From Gerris lacustris (lineage: Eukaryota; Arthropoda; Insecta; Hemiptera; Gerridae): DNA of 64,000 nucleotides. The translations under genes were made by a program, and so were the position numbers. The notes beneath the pieces were generated by a model. The model searched no databases. It was not told the DNA's origin and worked only from the letters and a program-made list of their open reading frames with translations. Where the stretch lies: assembly GCA_951217055.1 (NCBI GenBank), contig OX578280.1:41977882-42041881 (forward strand), in the 5' to 3' direction. This document shows, piece by piece, positions 32,585-43,894 of the stretch (the stretch's first letter is position 1; every line of letters starts with the position of its first letter).

Positions 32585-32639
32585 CCAATACACAAGTGAT
32601 TTTCGACTGTATCGTCATCTTCAGATTGGCCTATAATAA
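32585..32639 (-). ncRNA. Hammerhead-ribozyme-like motif 3
   Basis: Minus strand: stem I CCAAT/ATTGG (5 bp), core CTGAAGA, extra T, short stem II GAC/GTC, GAAA, then a longer stem III region (CAC-TT-GTG). It lies about 70 bp downstream of the ISXO2-like ORF C. A degenerate counterpart (CTGAAGGCGATGATGC) sits at the same place below ORF B near 46890. Confidence 0.35.
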
Positions 32640-32704
32640 GACTAATTAAATTATGCATAATAAAACTTTAACTAGCTGCTATACGACTGACCTTATTAAA
32701 TGAA

Positions 32705-33073
32705 TCAATCATCCTCAACCTCTGTAGGTGGTGGATCCCGGGATGGAGGCGGGTTAACCAGCTTCACTGCCTCCCAGAATTCCTTGGTCATATCATCAGT
32801 ATTAGAATGAGTCCTTCGCCAGAGATATTCTCCCAGGTAAGACTCAAACTGGTCCTTAGAGTTATGCTTCGGCATGGAGCTTTTGACAACACTTATTGTG
32901 CCAACACTATCAAGGTTTTCAAAACGAAAGGAATGGTTAGAGGTGAGGAGCTGAAACCCTTCGTCTTCTAAGCAATCATAAGATTTCCAACAGTCTGAGT
33001 AGACGGTGGTCCCAGGTAGTATGAAAGTCTTAACGATACTTAAAAGCATACCCTTATCAATATCCTTAAGCAT
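32705..33073 (-). pseudogene. ISXO2-like transposase-derived ORF C, 5'-truncated
   Basis: 122 aa corresponding to the C-terminal 40% of the two full-length ORFs at 40497 and 46960. It keeps ILPGTTVYSDCWKSYDC, the C-terminal YLGEYLWRRTH and the family tail VNPPPSRDPP. Upstream of 33073 the sequence turns into an unrelated repeat, so the N-terminal part is lost. At the second catalytic position it has Asp (SDCWK), the ancestral state, where A and B have Glu. It is probably non-functional. Its 3' flank matches that of ORF B, which supports duplication together with surrounding DNA. Confidence 0.8.
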
Positions 33074-35594
33074 ATCCTTAGCGATTTTTAAGGTTCCTAA
33101 CCGATTTTGACATTACCAACTCAAAATTTTTCCGAAAATCAAGAGTCGGGGTATAATTATTTTTTTGTTTTTTGCCGTTGCCCCTTAAAATAAAGTAAAT
33201 TTTTACTCCCGCTCGACAGGCAATGAAGTTGCGTCCCCCCCGCCCCACATCGCAAAGACAGTCGATTTACAAAAATTAAGAGAGAGACAGACACACAGAC
33301 GAAATGCCAAACGGTCGAGTTAAAACGGAGACCTCGCTACGCTCGGTCAATAATAAATTGGGTCTCCAAAAATTAAGTATGAGGGAAAGTTTTTAATTTT
33401 ACCCACATCTTCTGGAAAATATTTAATTTTCCCAAAAAACGGGACATTTTCAGAAAGCAACGAGTCCCTTTAGAAGATTAATATAACAGGACTATCTCGG
33501 TCAAAACGGGTCACCCTAATTCATACTCAATCACTGTCACACTTCTATCCCAAAAAATAGTTATTTATGTAACTAGGCAGCAAAATGGAATTTTGCTGAC
33601 AAGTTTTTTAAGTTTTAGTTCCAAGCCGAAGATAGGTTAAACAAATTTACTGCTTAGGCGAAGCCACAGCAGGAAATTTACTATTTTACTGACGAGGCGA
33701 AGCCGAGTCAGTAAAAGGCACCCAGTTCCCAGGCACAAAAGTGAAGTTAATATTAAGGATTTAAAAATCAAATTGATGACTCGAAAGTTTGAGTAAGTGT
33801 AATGACTCGAAAGTTAAAACAAAACAATCAGTGTTGCCACTTTTTTATTAACAGCTATTTTTTACCTCAATTTTTAAAAATAATCACTGTAAAATAATAA
33901 TATTAGTTATATTATTATAATTATTAAAGGTATTTTCAAAAAATATATAAATATTTAGCAGAATATTACGCATAAATATACAAAAATGAACAATGTGGGA
34001 GAGTTCATAACCTGAGATGTAATTGAAATTTGGCAGCCTCTTTGTTTGCTTACCTGTTTATTTTGCTGACACTTTGATATTTTGCTGCGTGTATTTTTGA
34101 CTTGTTTCAAAAGAATCAAGAAAAATTACATTTTGCAGATTGAAAACAGTACAACAAACAATGCCTAATTTTGCTGCCATGAGTAGATAATAGTTATTTA
34201 AGCACCAAGGGAGGAAACAAAGTCATTACACCCTGAGCGTTTTGGTTGGTTTTACATTTACATTTTAATGTAAATAAATATTACCTGTTCAATAGACAGC
34301 CAGTCAGGTGCAGGAGTTAGATGACTCGACTTCAGACTGTTCCATGTCTTTTTATATAATTTTTGACCACTTTACAATTAGTAAAGGTATTCACTTGTTT
34401 TAACTTTTATTACTAAGGAACAGCATGAAATCTATTTAAGGTAACCATTAAAAATTGTTATTTATTATTTTCTTTTATCAATATAATAAAATTATTGAAA
34501 GTCTCAATAATTATTATGTATAAAAGGACATTTTTCACTAATTTTTTAGAAGCTTAAATTTTAAATTGTTATACTATTAAAAAATAAAATATTTACATAA
34601 ATGTATTAGATCTAATTTAAGTATTAATAAATTTCAGGTTTTGAGAATGTCCCAACCAAAGGGATGAAATATCAACCGTGTTTTTAAACAACTAAACTTT
34701 TTTTATTTACCCCTCAAGACACATCATCGAAGCTTAAACTTAATATCTAAACCATAGGGGACAGCATAAAGAAAAAAGAAATATGTATATTTCCCTCATT
34801 ATGGTCTCCTGTGCAGGAAAACCGAAAGTTTGGAAACTTGATTGACCAGACCCACTAATTTACCTACCTTAAAGTTTTAATTCTTTCATATTATTTTTTA
34901 CCTCTGTGACTGCCCCCCCCCCCACCATTGACATTGTCGACTTTATAGTCAACAATAGTGTTGATTTATATCAACACCAGCTACATGGTGTAATTGAAAG
35001 CGTGGCATGCATGCTGGGTAGGAAAGAGAAACACCTCCTCACCTGAACAGCAGCAATCCTGCATTAACTTAGCACTCTTCCTAATGAGGGACTAAGGTGA
35101 CATAGTCTACCAGAGATTGCACTCACTTTCTGGGAACAACAGCTTACTTAGGGTTTTTTATAACTGTATTTACCCCTGGATCACATGTTCTACAGTTTCG
35201 GACTTTATCTTTAAAGTCAACATAAATAGGAAATCTAGGGATTAAGAAATTAAAAATGAATATCAACCGTAACAAATATAATTTTAATATTTCATTTTTA
35301 ATGAAAAAAAAAAAAAAAAAAGAGAAGAAAATCATTAACAACTTTAATATTATAATTTTCCAGTTTCTTAACTTAAAACTTAAGTATTATTTCAAATCAG
35401 AAAAAATAACAATTATGTATTAAAAAAAAAAAATAAAAAATAAATAAATAAAAAAATAATTATCAAAGATAAGAAAAATTCACCAAATCAAAGAATTTGA
35501 AAAACAGCATATAAAATTACAATAAAAAATGAATATTGAATAAAAACTAAACATGTACAAAAAGCCTTAACAAATAAAATAAAAAGTATGTTGG
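33074..35594. other. Intergenic repeat-rich stretch
   Basis: 33100-33500 is an unrecognised repeat with CTCGCTACGCTCGG and homopolymer runs. 33650-33720 has two GGCGAAGCC-centred hairpins. 34860-35140 matches the 3' flanks of the other RpiA copies (26540-26700 and 51240-51470), so it belongs to the duplicated unit. No gene is seen. Confidence 0.55.
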
Positions 35595-35961
35595 GTACTT
35601 GTGTACAGTTTCGATGGAGCCATCACTGAGTTCAAAGTAAACAAAATCAACCATTTCAACAAACAACAATGTCTTTACCAATCCTGCAAATAAGAAGACA
35701 ACAAGGATTAATCTCAAAATACAATATTAATATTCAATTTTTTAAGTTTTTGGTAGTTTTCATACTACGGAAAGTTAAATTTTAATTTAAATCAAATTAT
35801 AATTATTATTAACTACGGGAAACAGACAGTGAAAAATACACTCCTGTGCCGGGATTTGAACCACGGGCCTCTATATCATAAATATTGACTGTCTAAATGT
35901 ATATGAATATTGAAAGCTTGGATTCGGGACTAGTTATCGATTACGGTAGTGAAAAATCATT

Positions 35962-36035
35962 CTCCTGCGTAGCTTAGATGGAAGAGCGCTATACTGGAAA
36001 TATAGAGGCCCGTGGTTCAAATCCCGGCACAGGAG
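35962..36035 (+). tRNA. tRNA-like sequence (GGA anticodon), probably pseudo/SINE head
   Basis: The 74 nt fold as a cloverleaf. The acceptor is TCCTGCG/CACAGGA (6 of 7 pairs), the D-stem GCTT/GAGC, the anticodon stem CTATA/TATAG with loop CTGGAAA, and the T-arm is weak (CGTGG/CCCGG, about 3 of 5). The A-box TAGCTTAGATGG and B-box GGTTCAAATCC match the pol III consensus. A GGA anticodon would be serine, yet the long variable arm of tRNA-Ser is absent. I therefore favour a tRNA-derived repeat over a working gene. Confidence 0.4.
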
Positions 36036-36309
36036 TGTATTTTTCACTGTCTGTTTCCCGTAGTTAATAATAATTATAATTTGATTTAAATTAAAATTTA
36101 ACTTTCCGTAGTATGAAAACTACCAAAAACTTACAAAATTGAATTTCGAATTGATTGTACAAGGTACAGGTACTAATTGAGTACTTTATAATTATAAGCG
36201 TTAATTCTGGTTTAGTTCTAATGTTATAAATATTGACTGTCTAAATGTATATGAATATTGAAAGCTTGGATTCGGGACTAGTTATCGATTACGGTAGTGA
36301 AAAATCATT

Positions 36310-36383
36310 CTCCTGCGTAGCTTAGATGGAAGAGCGCTATACTGGAAATATAGAGGCCCGTGGTTCAAATCCCGGCACAGGAG
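36310..36383 (+). tRNA. Second identical tRNA-like sequence
   Basis: Identical by eye to 35962-36035 over all 74 nt, with the same flanks, 348 bp further on. The identity reflects a recent tandem duplication. The same reservations apply. Confidence 0.4.
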
Positions 36384-36483
36384 TGTATTTTTCACTGTCT
36401 GTTTCCCGTAGTTAATAATAATTATAATTTGATTTAAATTAAAATATTAATATTGTTTATATTAAATATCGTGTTTAAATAAT

Positions 36484-37775
36484 TGAGGGGTCACAGTTGC
36501 TGCTGTAGGACAACCAAAGGGTCTCCTATCAATAGAGTTAAACAGCATTAGAGGGGGTTACATCTTCAAGCGGACAATCTGGGTTCAATTCCTGAACCAG
36601 AACCCCCATCCCCTCAGTTTTCACCAAGCATTGCTATATTAGGTTTGTTCCAACCACCAGTTCCGAATCAGTTTCCGGATTAGTCCGTGATTGACGTAAT
36701 ACGCATGTGCGATCATTGACCGTTCGGAATTGATTTGTGATTTCGTTTTTTGTTGGAACGCTCCTTTCTCGAACCAAACTGTTTGCTGTGGTAGGTTTTA
36801 GCACTGTTATCAGAACAACTTTTTGAGTTGATCGTTTATGTGATTTTGCGTTCCTGTGCTATCAAAAATACCTGAACTTATTAATATTAAAGATATGGAT
36901 GATGGATGAGTCAATAGTTGATGAAAATAAGTGCCAGTCGCTTAAATCAGGGCCTGATTTAGTTAAGTTTAATTTTCTAATGCTAATTAAGCTCGAAAGT
37001 TGGAAGTAAAACTTACATACTCATAGAGGATATGACGAAAACACATGTACACATTTTAGAAATGTTTATTTAATACATGAATTCACGATTTCATTTCGAT
37101 TTACGCAATTCACAATTTTCGGGCTTACTGAGGTGAGCCAGTTTTAGTAGACTCACGGCACACTCGTATTTTTATTGACATAATCCTAAATGCTCTTTTG
37201 TTTTAAAAAACAAATATTAATCTTAATCCAGTTAACGAAAGAAATATTGCAGAAATAAATCGGATTCTTTCGATATTTGTTTGAAAATGGAATAAGCATC
37301 AAAAGTCCATCTTGGAAAATAGGTCCAATTATTTTTTTTTTTTTCAGAAATATCTAGATAATGCCATTATATGCACAAAAATTCAACGTCGCATTCGTAC
37401 AAAAACATTTTAAAAAGAAGAGTTGATTCGCAAGAAAGGAGAATAATAGGCGAGCGAAATCAAAACAAAAACAATGAAGCGGAGCGGAAGGTTACGTTTC
37501 TGTTCACCCAAATCAATCCCAAACTTCTAGTCCCTGCCGCCGATCACTGACTGCTCAGACTGGTTCCAAACTAATCCGTGATTTAATCAGAGCGTGGTTG
37601 GAACAGCCGATCAACAGTCGGAGTCAGTCAGAGTTTGAGTTTGGGCTCGTTGGAACGCTTTTTTCCAAATGCGCATGCGTCGCACAGTTCCAAACCAGTT
37701 TGAAGAGTGGTTGGAACAAACCTATTATGTAAAGTGGCGACTAACTGGTAGCACATGCCAATTGTAAGAATCAAG
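36484..37775 (+). repeat. 5S/tRNA-chimeric SINE, copy 2 (interrupted)
   Basis: The head at 36520-36600 has AGAGTTAAACAGCATTAG, then CTGGGTTCAATTCC. The body stops at 36640 and resumes at 37724 (AAGTGGCGACTAACTGG...), exactly as in the copy at 56637. The 1083-bp insertion between is listed separately. Confidence 0.7.
36641..37723. mobile_element. DNA transposon nested in a SINE
   Basis: Inverted ends AGGTTTGTTCCAACCAC on both sides (17 bp exact). ATT flanks both sides and fits a 3-bp target duplication, since an uninterrupted relative of the host SINE exists at 56637. No ORF of note, so nonautonomous. The interior repeats GGTTGGAAC and GTTGGAACGC words. A 3-bp target would fit the PIF/Harbinger group, but the family is not established. 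Confidence 0.8.
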
Positions 37776-40496
37776 TACGTCTTGGAAATTTACATATAAG
37801 TAGAGGTACGGAATTCTCGCATATAAAAAAAGAAGAAATTTCATATTAAAAAAAAAAAAAAATGTATAAGTTAGAAATTTTGTATATACTACATTATATG
37901 AAATAAAACAACTGTGTTATGCACTTAAAATTTAACTTTAATATTAGTTAAAAGATAGCATTGTTGTTATTTCAACATTTGATTCTTTTAGAGTCGTTCT
38001 TCTATCAGTAACAACGACATTTCATACATATATACTAATATTTATTACTTCACGGGAGTTGGAGGTAAATAATTTTGCAGGGAGACACATCTTTTCGTTA
38101 AGAAAACACAAATTGTTATACATTCATACCTTGGGATGAGAGATTAGATTCGTGTTACAAACTTCTTAAGAAGGGCGCCGGAAACTCGTCTAACCTAGTT
38201 ATTTCAAACCTTCAGCGAATGCCCAGATAACATCTTTTTTCGTTTCTAACTATTTACACGGTCCGTACTTGGAAGCTCCTTCAATCATCAGGGAAATGCT
38301 GTTGGCTTCTTAAGGCAATTGATAAATAATACAAATTGTTTTTTTTTGTATTTTTATAAATTATTCTTTATCGTTCGCCTGAATGTTTTGTTAAAAATAT
38401 TAGATAACCTATTCATGTGTCGATCCAGAGACACACTGCATATATTATATAAACCCTTTAGCAGGTCTAGGCTCTCCAGAAGCTTTTGTGCCATAGCTGC
38501 AACTAGCAAGTAAAATTAAGTTATTCCAATACAATAAGGCAGGTTAAGTTTACCTGTGGAGTTGTATTAAGGTTTCCAAGTACCAAGTTGTTTTCTACTA
38601 TAAGCTGATGAGCATGGAAACTAGTAGGAACACAAACCAGCTTTAGACCTTTTGTCTTTACTCACACTGCTAAACAAATAAACATGCACATGTAGTAATA
38701 TAATCTTCTATAAAAACCAACATAATATTTGGAATAAGTGAGGTTCAATTATATAATGACAACTAGATATTGACTAAATACCATTGAGGAATCATTATCT
38801 TTATCAATTGAACATATTAGGCTCTCATAGCATAAAGGTCTAGGCATTCCAAAGATTATACATATCAGGTTTTAAGTAAAACATGTTGCTCCTAATTACG
38901 ACAGCATGTTGAGCGGTATGAGTTTTTTTTAAAGTTTGGCAGATTAGTCTCAGATATGTAGGCTACAATTTAGATAGAAAAAAAAATTCTACAATTAATC
39001 TGTTCATCTTCTACTCCTTTAGCAGTTGCATGCCTTAGCAGAATGCTATCATCAGAATACTATAAAGGAGTTTCCCCTGAACATCCAGCAGGTTGATTTG
39101 TTGACCTTCTTAGTAGCTATAGGTGCCTATTTATTGTTTGGCAAGATTTCTTAGTAAGCCAGAGGGTCCATTAATAAATATTTGGGATTGTCTCCTTCTA
39201 AAAAAAAATTTCCCAGGTGTCCTAAAATTCCTAGAAGGGAAAGTTCTTCAACATTGTCTCATCGATGCAGCGACTAAAGGCAAAGCTACAAAGAATAAAC
39301 AATTGATTTGTTATTAATTAATGTTCAATAATATACACACACACAAAAAAAAAAAACACAAACCAATTCTGTCTGCAGCAAAACTAATAGTGGAGCCGCT
39401 GCCAATATCTAAATTTATATTATCCTGCAATAAGAAATCAGAAAAAATTGTTAAAAATCACACACAGTGTTTCTCAATAAATAAAGTAAAGAACTTGGCT
39501 TTGTAACCTGAGTCAAATGTAACATTTTTTATTCAATTTCATAAAAATCTTTTAAAACATTGTTTAGACTTAGAAAAAGATTTACATTTAAAGTAAATTA
39601 AACAAAAATACAAATACAGGAAAACATAAAGTTCCCACTGTAGTGACCAACCAAAAATGATCACCTTAAGCAGTTCACAGTACCCAAATTAGGAATTAAG
39701 TAAAAAATGGAAAGAATTAAGTGAAATTGGAATAGGTTGGTATTAATATTACCAACTCATTAGTGTTAATATTATTTGTATTAAGTGAATGACCACAAGC
39801 TAGCAGCAGGGTAAAATTTGCAATGCTTACCTGATTCAACGTGGATCTGTTGACTAGGGAAGCCAAACAGAAACTTTAACAGAACAACCTTTTGTAGTGA
39901 CGTAAGCTGAATTCTGACATCAGCCGATGAAAGAGCACTTAGAGTATTTGTGGGCAAAAATGTAAGATGGCTCTGTGGACCAATATAGGAAATTGGTGAG
40001 CTAGGAATCCACAAGCAATGAGGAATTGTGAAGATATTGTAAGATTTTCTAAATATTTTCAATCAGGATGGCCTACACATGTGGTGCTTATGGAGGATGG
40101 TAGGATGCCAAAAAAAGATTCTACATTTTCAAGTACATGGAGATCAAGGAAGAACATGGTATACTTTGGCATGGACTTCTTTACAGCACTCAATATGCCA
40201 CCATCAAGGGTCAAGGATATGGAAGGATAAGCAAATGAACACCAGGCTGCAGAGCTATGCTAAATAACGGGTCATTATGAGAGTTGCTGTTTTGGGTCTG
40301 TCTTAGAGGGTAAATAAATGGCCACAATAGGCAGATGGCCACTTAATACCAAAATACTGTTTCCACAGGGACCGCAGAAATGGGTTACTTGACCAGGTGG
40401 CCAGATTAGCAGGTTTTACTGTTTTATTGAAATAAGACTTTTTATTATATTAATTCCTAATAAGGCTATAACTTTCTATCTTACTAACCTTGAGAA

Positions 40497-41429
40497 TTAA
40501 TCATCCTCAGCCTCCTCCAGTGGTGGATCCCGAGATGGAGGGGGGTTAACCAGCTTCACTGCCTCCAAGAAGGCTCTGGTCATATCATCGGTATCAGAAT
40601 GAGTCCTTCGCCAGAGATACTCTCCCAGGTAAGACTCAAACTGTGTGCTGACGGTATGCTTCGGCATGGACTTTTTTACAGCACTTAATATGCCACCACG
40701 GTCAAGGTTTTCGAAACAGAAGGAATGGTCAGTGGTGAGGAGTCGAAACCCTTCGTCTTCTAAGCAGTCATAAGACTTCCAACACTCTGAGTAGACGGTG
40801 GTCCCAGGCAGTATAAAAGTCTTAATGATACTTAGAAGCATATCCTTATCCTTTGTCTCGACTACCTTCATAAAACATTTATTACTGTCCCTTTCTACGC
40901 CACTGAAAATCCATTTGCCGCGACTACACTTGCGCTTTCTGAATTTGCACTCAACTAATTCCACATCCACACCCTCGCCACCAATAGGTTCATCCATTTT
41001 CATACAGGCAAACATACATACTTCCCTAAAGAAATTACGCCAATCACACAGCGTACGCTCCGAAACACGTACCTCTTTCATAATGTACTTTTGGGGTAGC
41101 TGGTTGACAAAATAGTATGTCATAATCAATATGTCGATCATGTTTAACTTGCTCTTTTCAAACCAGCTACCACGCCTTACCGAACGCCTCATCTGATGGC
41201 GCCCGGGATCCTTGAACGCTCTACACAACCATTCGTATCCGTCACTCAGTTCGGACTTCTTAACTAAAACCATACTTTTTCCGCACACAGGACATTCGTA
41301 ATTACTCGCAATCAAACCTATATCCATACAAAAACGCAGAACATTCATTTTTCCCAGATCAGATTCACTCCCACTCTGTAGAGTCAAACCGTACAAAAAC
41401 CTACCATTAATCAAAACAGACATTCTCAA
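40497..41429 (-). CDS. ISXO2/Merlin-like transposase-derived protein A
   Basis: A single-exon 310-aa ORF. N-terminal zinc ribbon: C46-X2-C49, C69, H78, then RRSVRRGSWF (81-90), typical of IS1016/Merlin (ISXO2-like) transposases. A helix-turn-helix-like region lies at about 95-135. The RNase-H-fold region runs from about 156 to 275: VELVECKFRKRKCSRGKW, FILPGTTVYSECWKSYDCL, YLGEYLWRRTH. The family has Asp-Glu (IDE), Asp (SDCWK) and Glu (NTIES). Here these are V159, E215 and an ILSAV segment (247-251), so I expect no transposase activity. The C-terminal tail is Pro/acidic (NPPPSRDPP...EDD). I see no terminal inverted repeats. It lies about 1.07 kb upstream of the GSGST exon of RpiA copy B, on the same strand. 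Confidence 0.8.
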   Translation of the reverse strand: MRMSVLINGRFLYGLTLQSGSESDLGKMNVLRFCMDIGLIASNYECPVCGKSMVLVKKSELSDGYEWLCRAFKDPGRHQMRRSVRRGSWFEKSKLNMIDILIMTYYFVNQLPQKYIMKEVRVSERTLCDWRNFFREVCMFACMKMDEPIGGEGVDVELVECKFRKRKCSRGKWIFSGVERDSNKCFMKVVETKDKDMLLSIIKTFILPGTTVYSECWKSYDCLEDEGFRLLTTDHSFCFENLDRGGILSAVKKSMPKHTVSTQFESYLGEYLWRRTHSDTDDMTRAFLEAVKLVNPPPSRDPPLEEAEDD

Positions 41430-42007
41430 ACACCAAGGAACAAAAAAATGGCAATGTGGAGTCGAGGAAAAAAGATTGACTAACGTTTCTAAACGAGTAA
41501 TGAGGGCAAATTGGAAATAAAAAAAACTGGCGTTCTCAAAAAAAGTTAACTGAGCGACTATAACTTATAAATGTGATCAAGCAAATTGAAACAGCAATGT
41601 AGCATGTGAAAAGTACGGCGAACAATGCTTTACAATTACAATGAACAACCCACTGTACTGAACTGAAACAAATATAATACTCCCTAGTCCATGGAACCTA
41701 TAACTTTTGAACTGAACAGAGAAAACTGAATTGAATACTGAATCCTGTCAGTGTCAGTATGGCGATAGCGCCAAAATACCTGTGTATTCAGGAATACCAA
41801 CCACTTAAATTCCAGCTTTATTCTAAAAGTAGATCAGTAATTCAGCAGTTCCGAAGTAATTTTGTCTGTTATGGGCCCTATGTCCCAGCAAAAGCCATCT
41901 TTGACATCATAAGAACAGAACTTTCTATTTTTGAAGTGAAACTTCTTTGGCGGTGGTAGAGTGAATTTTTTCATATAATTAAGATGAAGTTAGCAACCGT
42001 AAAGTAT

Positions 42008-42216
42008 AGATGTGAGGGAGTTAGTGAGGTACGGTCTAAAGAAAAAACTTGTTTACCAACTAGTTTCGTAAAATATATTTACATCATCAGGGTAACATTT
42101 ATGAACACAATACAAGACTATAAAGAAAGTTCTATGGTAAAGTTTGGAATGTGAATGAAACTAGTTGGTAAACAAGTTTTTTCTTTAGACCGTACCTCAC
42201 TAACTCCCTCACATCT
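42008..42216. repeat. 60-bp perfect inverted repeat with 89-bp spacer
   Basis: Arms 42008-42067 and 42157-42216 are exact reverse complements. The inner edge of both arms is GAAAC (read outward), so the repeat begins at the second half of the hammerhead-like core in the left spacer. This inverted-terminal layout with a ribozyme motif recalls the ends of Penelope-like elements, but no Penelope protein is in the window. Confidence 0.85.
42053..42095 (-). ncRNA. Hammerhead-ribozyme-like motif 4 (best)
   Basis: Minus strand: stem I TTACC/GGTAA (5 bp), core CTGATGA, an extra T, stem II GTAAA/TTTAC with 5-nt loop, GAAA, then CTAG and TT before stem I. All core bases except the extra T match the hammerhead consensus. 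A-CTAG-T is palindromic, fitting the dimer-type stem III. Predicted cleavage would fall after the T before GGTAA. Confidence 0.45.
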
Positions 42217-42651
42217 TTTTTCATATAGTGAAACCGTAACGAAGTTTGCGATTCGAGACTCGTCCAAGTGTAACATTTTTACAGATTAATTGTATTATAT
42301 CTATTTAAAGACCAGCAAATCAAAACAAACATTTATTTTTATTGGAATAAATGTGGTTGCCTTAGCGTAGTAATATAGGTATATATATTTTTTTTTTCAA
42401 TTAAATTTACCATTTCTTAATCGTGAAATACAAAATACAATATTCGTCAAAAAATGAAAGAGAGCAACGAATTCTAGAACTAATGTTTCACTTCTAATGC
42501 GTGAGAGCCTCACACAAATTTTAATTTTATGTACTACGTACAGAAACAAAAAATAATAAATAAGGCATGAGTTTTTTTACTATTGAAAAATATGTAAGAA
42601 TTTACATATTGTATTTATATTAAATAGGAATTCAGAGATCATCTTCGACAT

Positions 42652-42750
42652 TTGACAGCCTAAACAGATAACAAATATTCAAAGCTCTTGACACTCAAGG
42701 AATGCCTAGAAAGCTGGTACAACTTGTAGTAATAGTTATGACACAATGAA
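42652..42750 (+). pseudogene. LINE reverse transcriptase scrap
   Basis: One frame reads FDSLNR*QIFKALDTQGMPRKLVQLV, resembling the FDSINREKL...L...GIP.KLI.L segment of non-LTR reverse transcriptases. It is interrupted by stops and is not longer than about 35 codons. Confidence 0.4.
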
Positions 42751-43842
42751 AAATACATTGGACAAAGTTATAGTTGGGAATAGGATAGATAAAGGTCTTA
42801 TAAGGATAAGGAATCGCAAAAGATACTCAGATACAGAGATCTTCTTCGTAATGAATTTCGACGAAGAGATTAATCTTTCATACAATTAAATCCGAGCGAG
42901 CGAGTGGCCTGGGCCTACGGTAATTGGACTTAGACCAGTAACTTGGGGCCTATGGCTTGTAGCATTAACCTGGGGCACGGGCTTGGAAAAGTTGGTACCT
43001 GTACCACAACGGACGAACTGAACCAAAAGTGAAATATCTTAACGGCATTAGAAATAAGTATATTCTATATTTTATCTGTAATAATACTCATTCGTCCGTA
43101 AATAATACTCACAACCTTTTTGTTGCTTTGTTCCTAAGGGAGTTCAATTACCTTAACAAGTCGAACAATTACCTTTTGAAATATGTACCAATCATTAGAA
43201 ATGTGATGACTACTGAAGTGGTAACAAACAAAAAACATTTTTGGAAACTTAAAGATTTAAAACTGTTTTTTTTTTTTTTTTTTTTTAAATCAATTTATTC
43301 ACCATTGCATTTATATAAACAAAAAAATGTATACGAAAATTTGGTGTGATTTTTTATGTTATAGCCTGAAGAAGCTCTTAGTTAGGGCGAAATATAGCTG
43401 TTGTTCTTAGAGAAAAGAAAAGGAGGAATTAGCTCATTTTATTTAACCCTAAACGACCCAAAGAAAATATATAATTATTTATAGTTTTCTATACTCAAAT
43501 AGAGATGTGATGACTACTGAAGTGGCCTTAAATGTTCACTTAGTTTCAAATGTATTTTGATGTCCCTACTAACTTCTTTTTCTCCTAATGTTTGGGTCTC
43601 ATTTAAAAAAAAAAAAAAATTGTTATTAATCTTAATAGTTTTTGTTTATGAAAGTGTAGTTTCAAAAAAAAAAAAAAAAATCCTTTTCTACGCATGTTAG
43701 TCGGAAAAACGAAGGTTTAGTAATACCAGCCATCCACTTATCATTAGCATTCCAGGGTTAAGGATTTCATACAATCCCTCTGTAAAGAAAAGAAGAACAA
43801 TCAACTTTAAAAAATATTTGGAAGGGTTGGAATTTTATTTGG

Positions 43843-43863
43843 GGGGGGGGGGGGGGGGGGGGG
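43843..43863. repeat. Poly-G tract
   Basis: About 21 consecutive G in an AT-rich context. Similar long G or C runs occur near 2844, 8600, 34913, 44905, 48842, 51167, 59085 and 60669. Confidence 0.85.
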
Positions 43864-43894
43864 TTAAACCTGAAGACGCAGGCCACTTAGGTGG

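Larger units (their letters stand above)
35761..36450. repeat. Palindromic/tandem cluster of tRNA-like units
   Basis: 35761-35876 is the near-exact reverse complement of about 35998-36117. A unit of about 347 bp starting ATAAATATTGACTGTCTAAA at 35878 is repeated at 36225. Each plus-strand unit has a tRNA-like sequence, and the inverted copy has only its 3' half. The cluster sits just upstream of the last-exon relic of RpiA copy B. Confidence 0.85.
35595..39424 (-). pseudogene. RpiA partial pseudogene, copy B
   Basis: Three exons in gene order. 39424-39364 encodes the phosphate-loop exon (DIGSGSTISFAADRI) and is intact, with acceptor TTGCAG and donor GTTTGT. 38669-38554 matches the AERVK exon but has TGA for the Arg codon (AV*VKTKG). 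35683-35595 matches the last exon, in frame but much changed (LVKTLLFVEMVDFVYFE), with the stop codon altered to TAC. The exons between (DGADEVD through KMIPG) are missing. The GSGST exon here is the only good copy in the window and shows what the real gene should have upstream of 62605. Several changes are CpG-to-TpG/CpA, as expected for neutral decay. Confidence 0.9.

Noticed and set aside
35595..35683. Alternative functional last exon for RpiA
   Set aside because: It is in frame but the stop is lost and conserved residues are changed; its neighbouring exons are missing or carry stops.
43371..43404. Fifth hammerhead-like motif on the plus strand (CTGAAGA...GAAA)
   Set aside because: Stem II is plausible but stem I and the cleavage-site spacing fit poorly.
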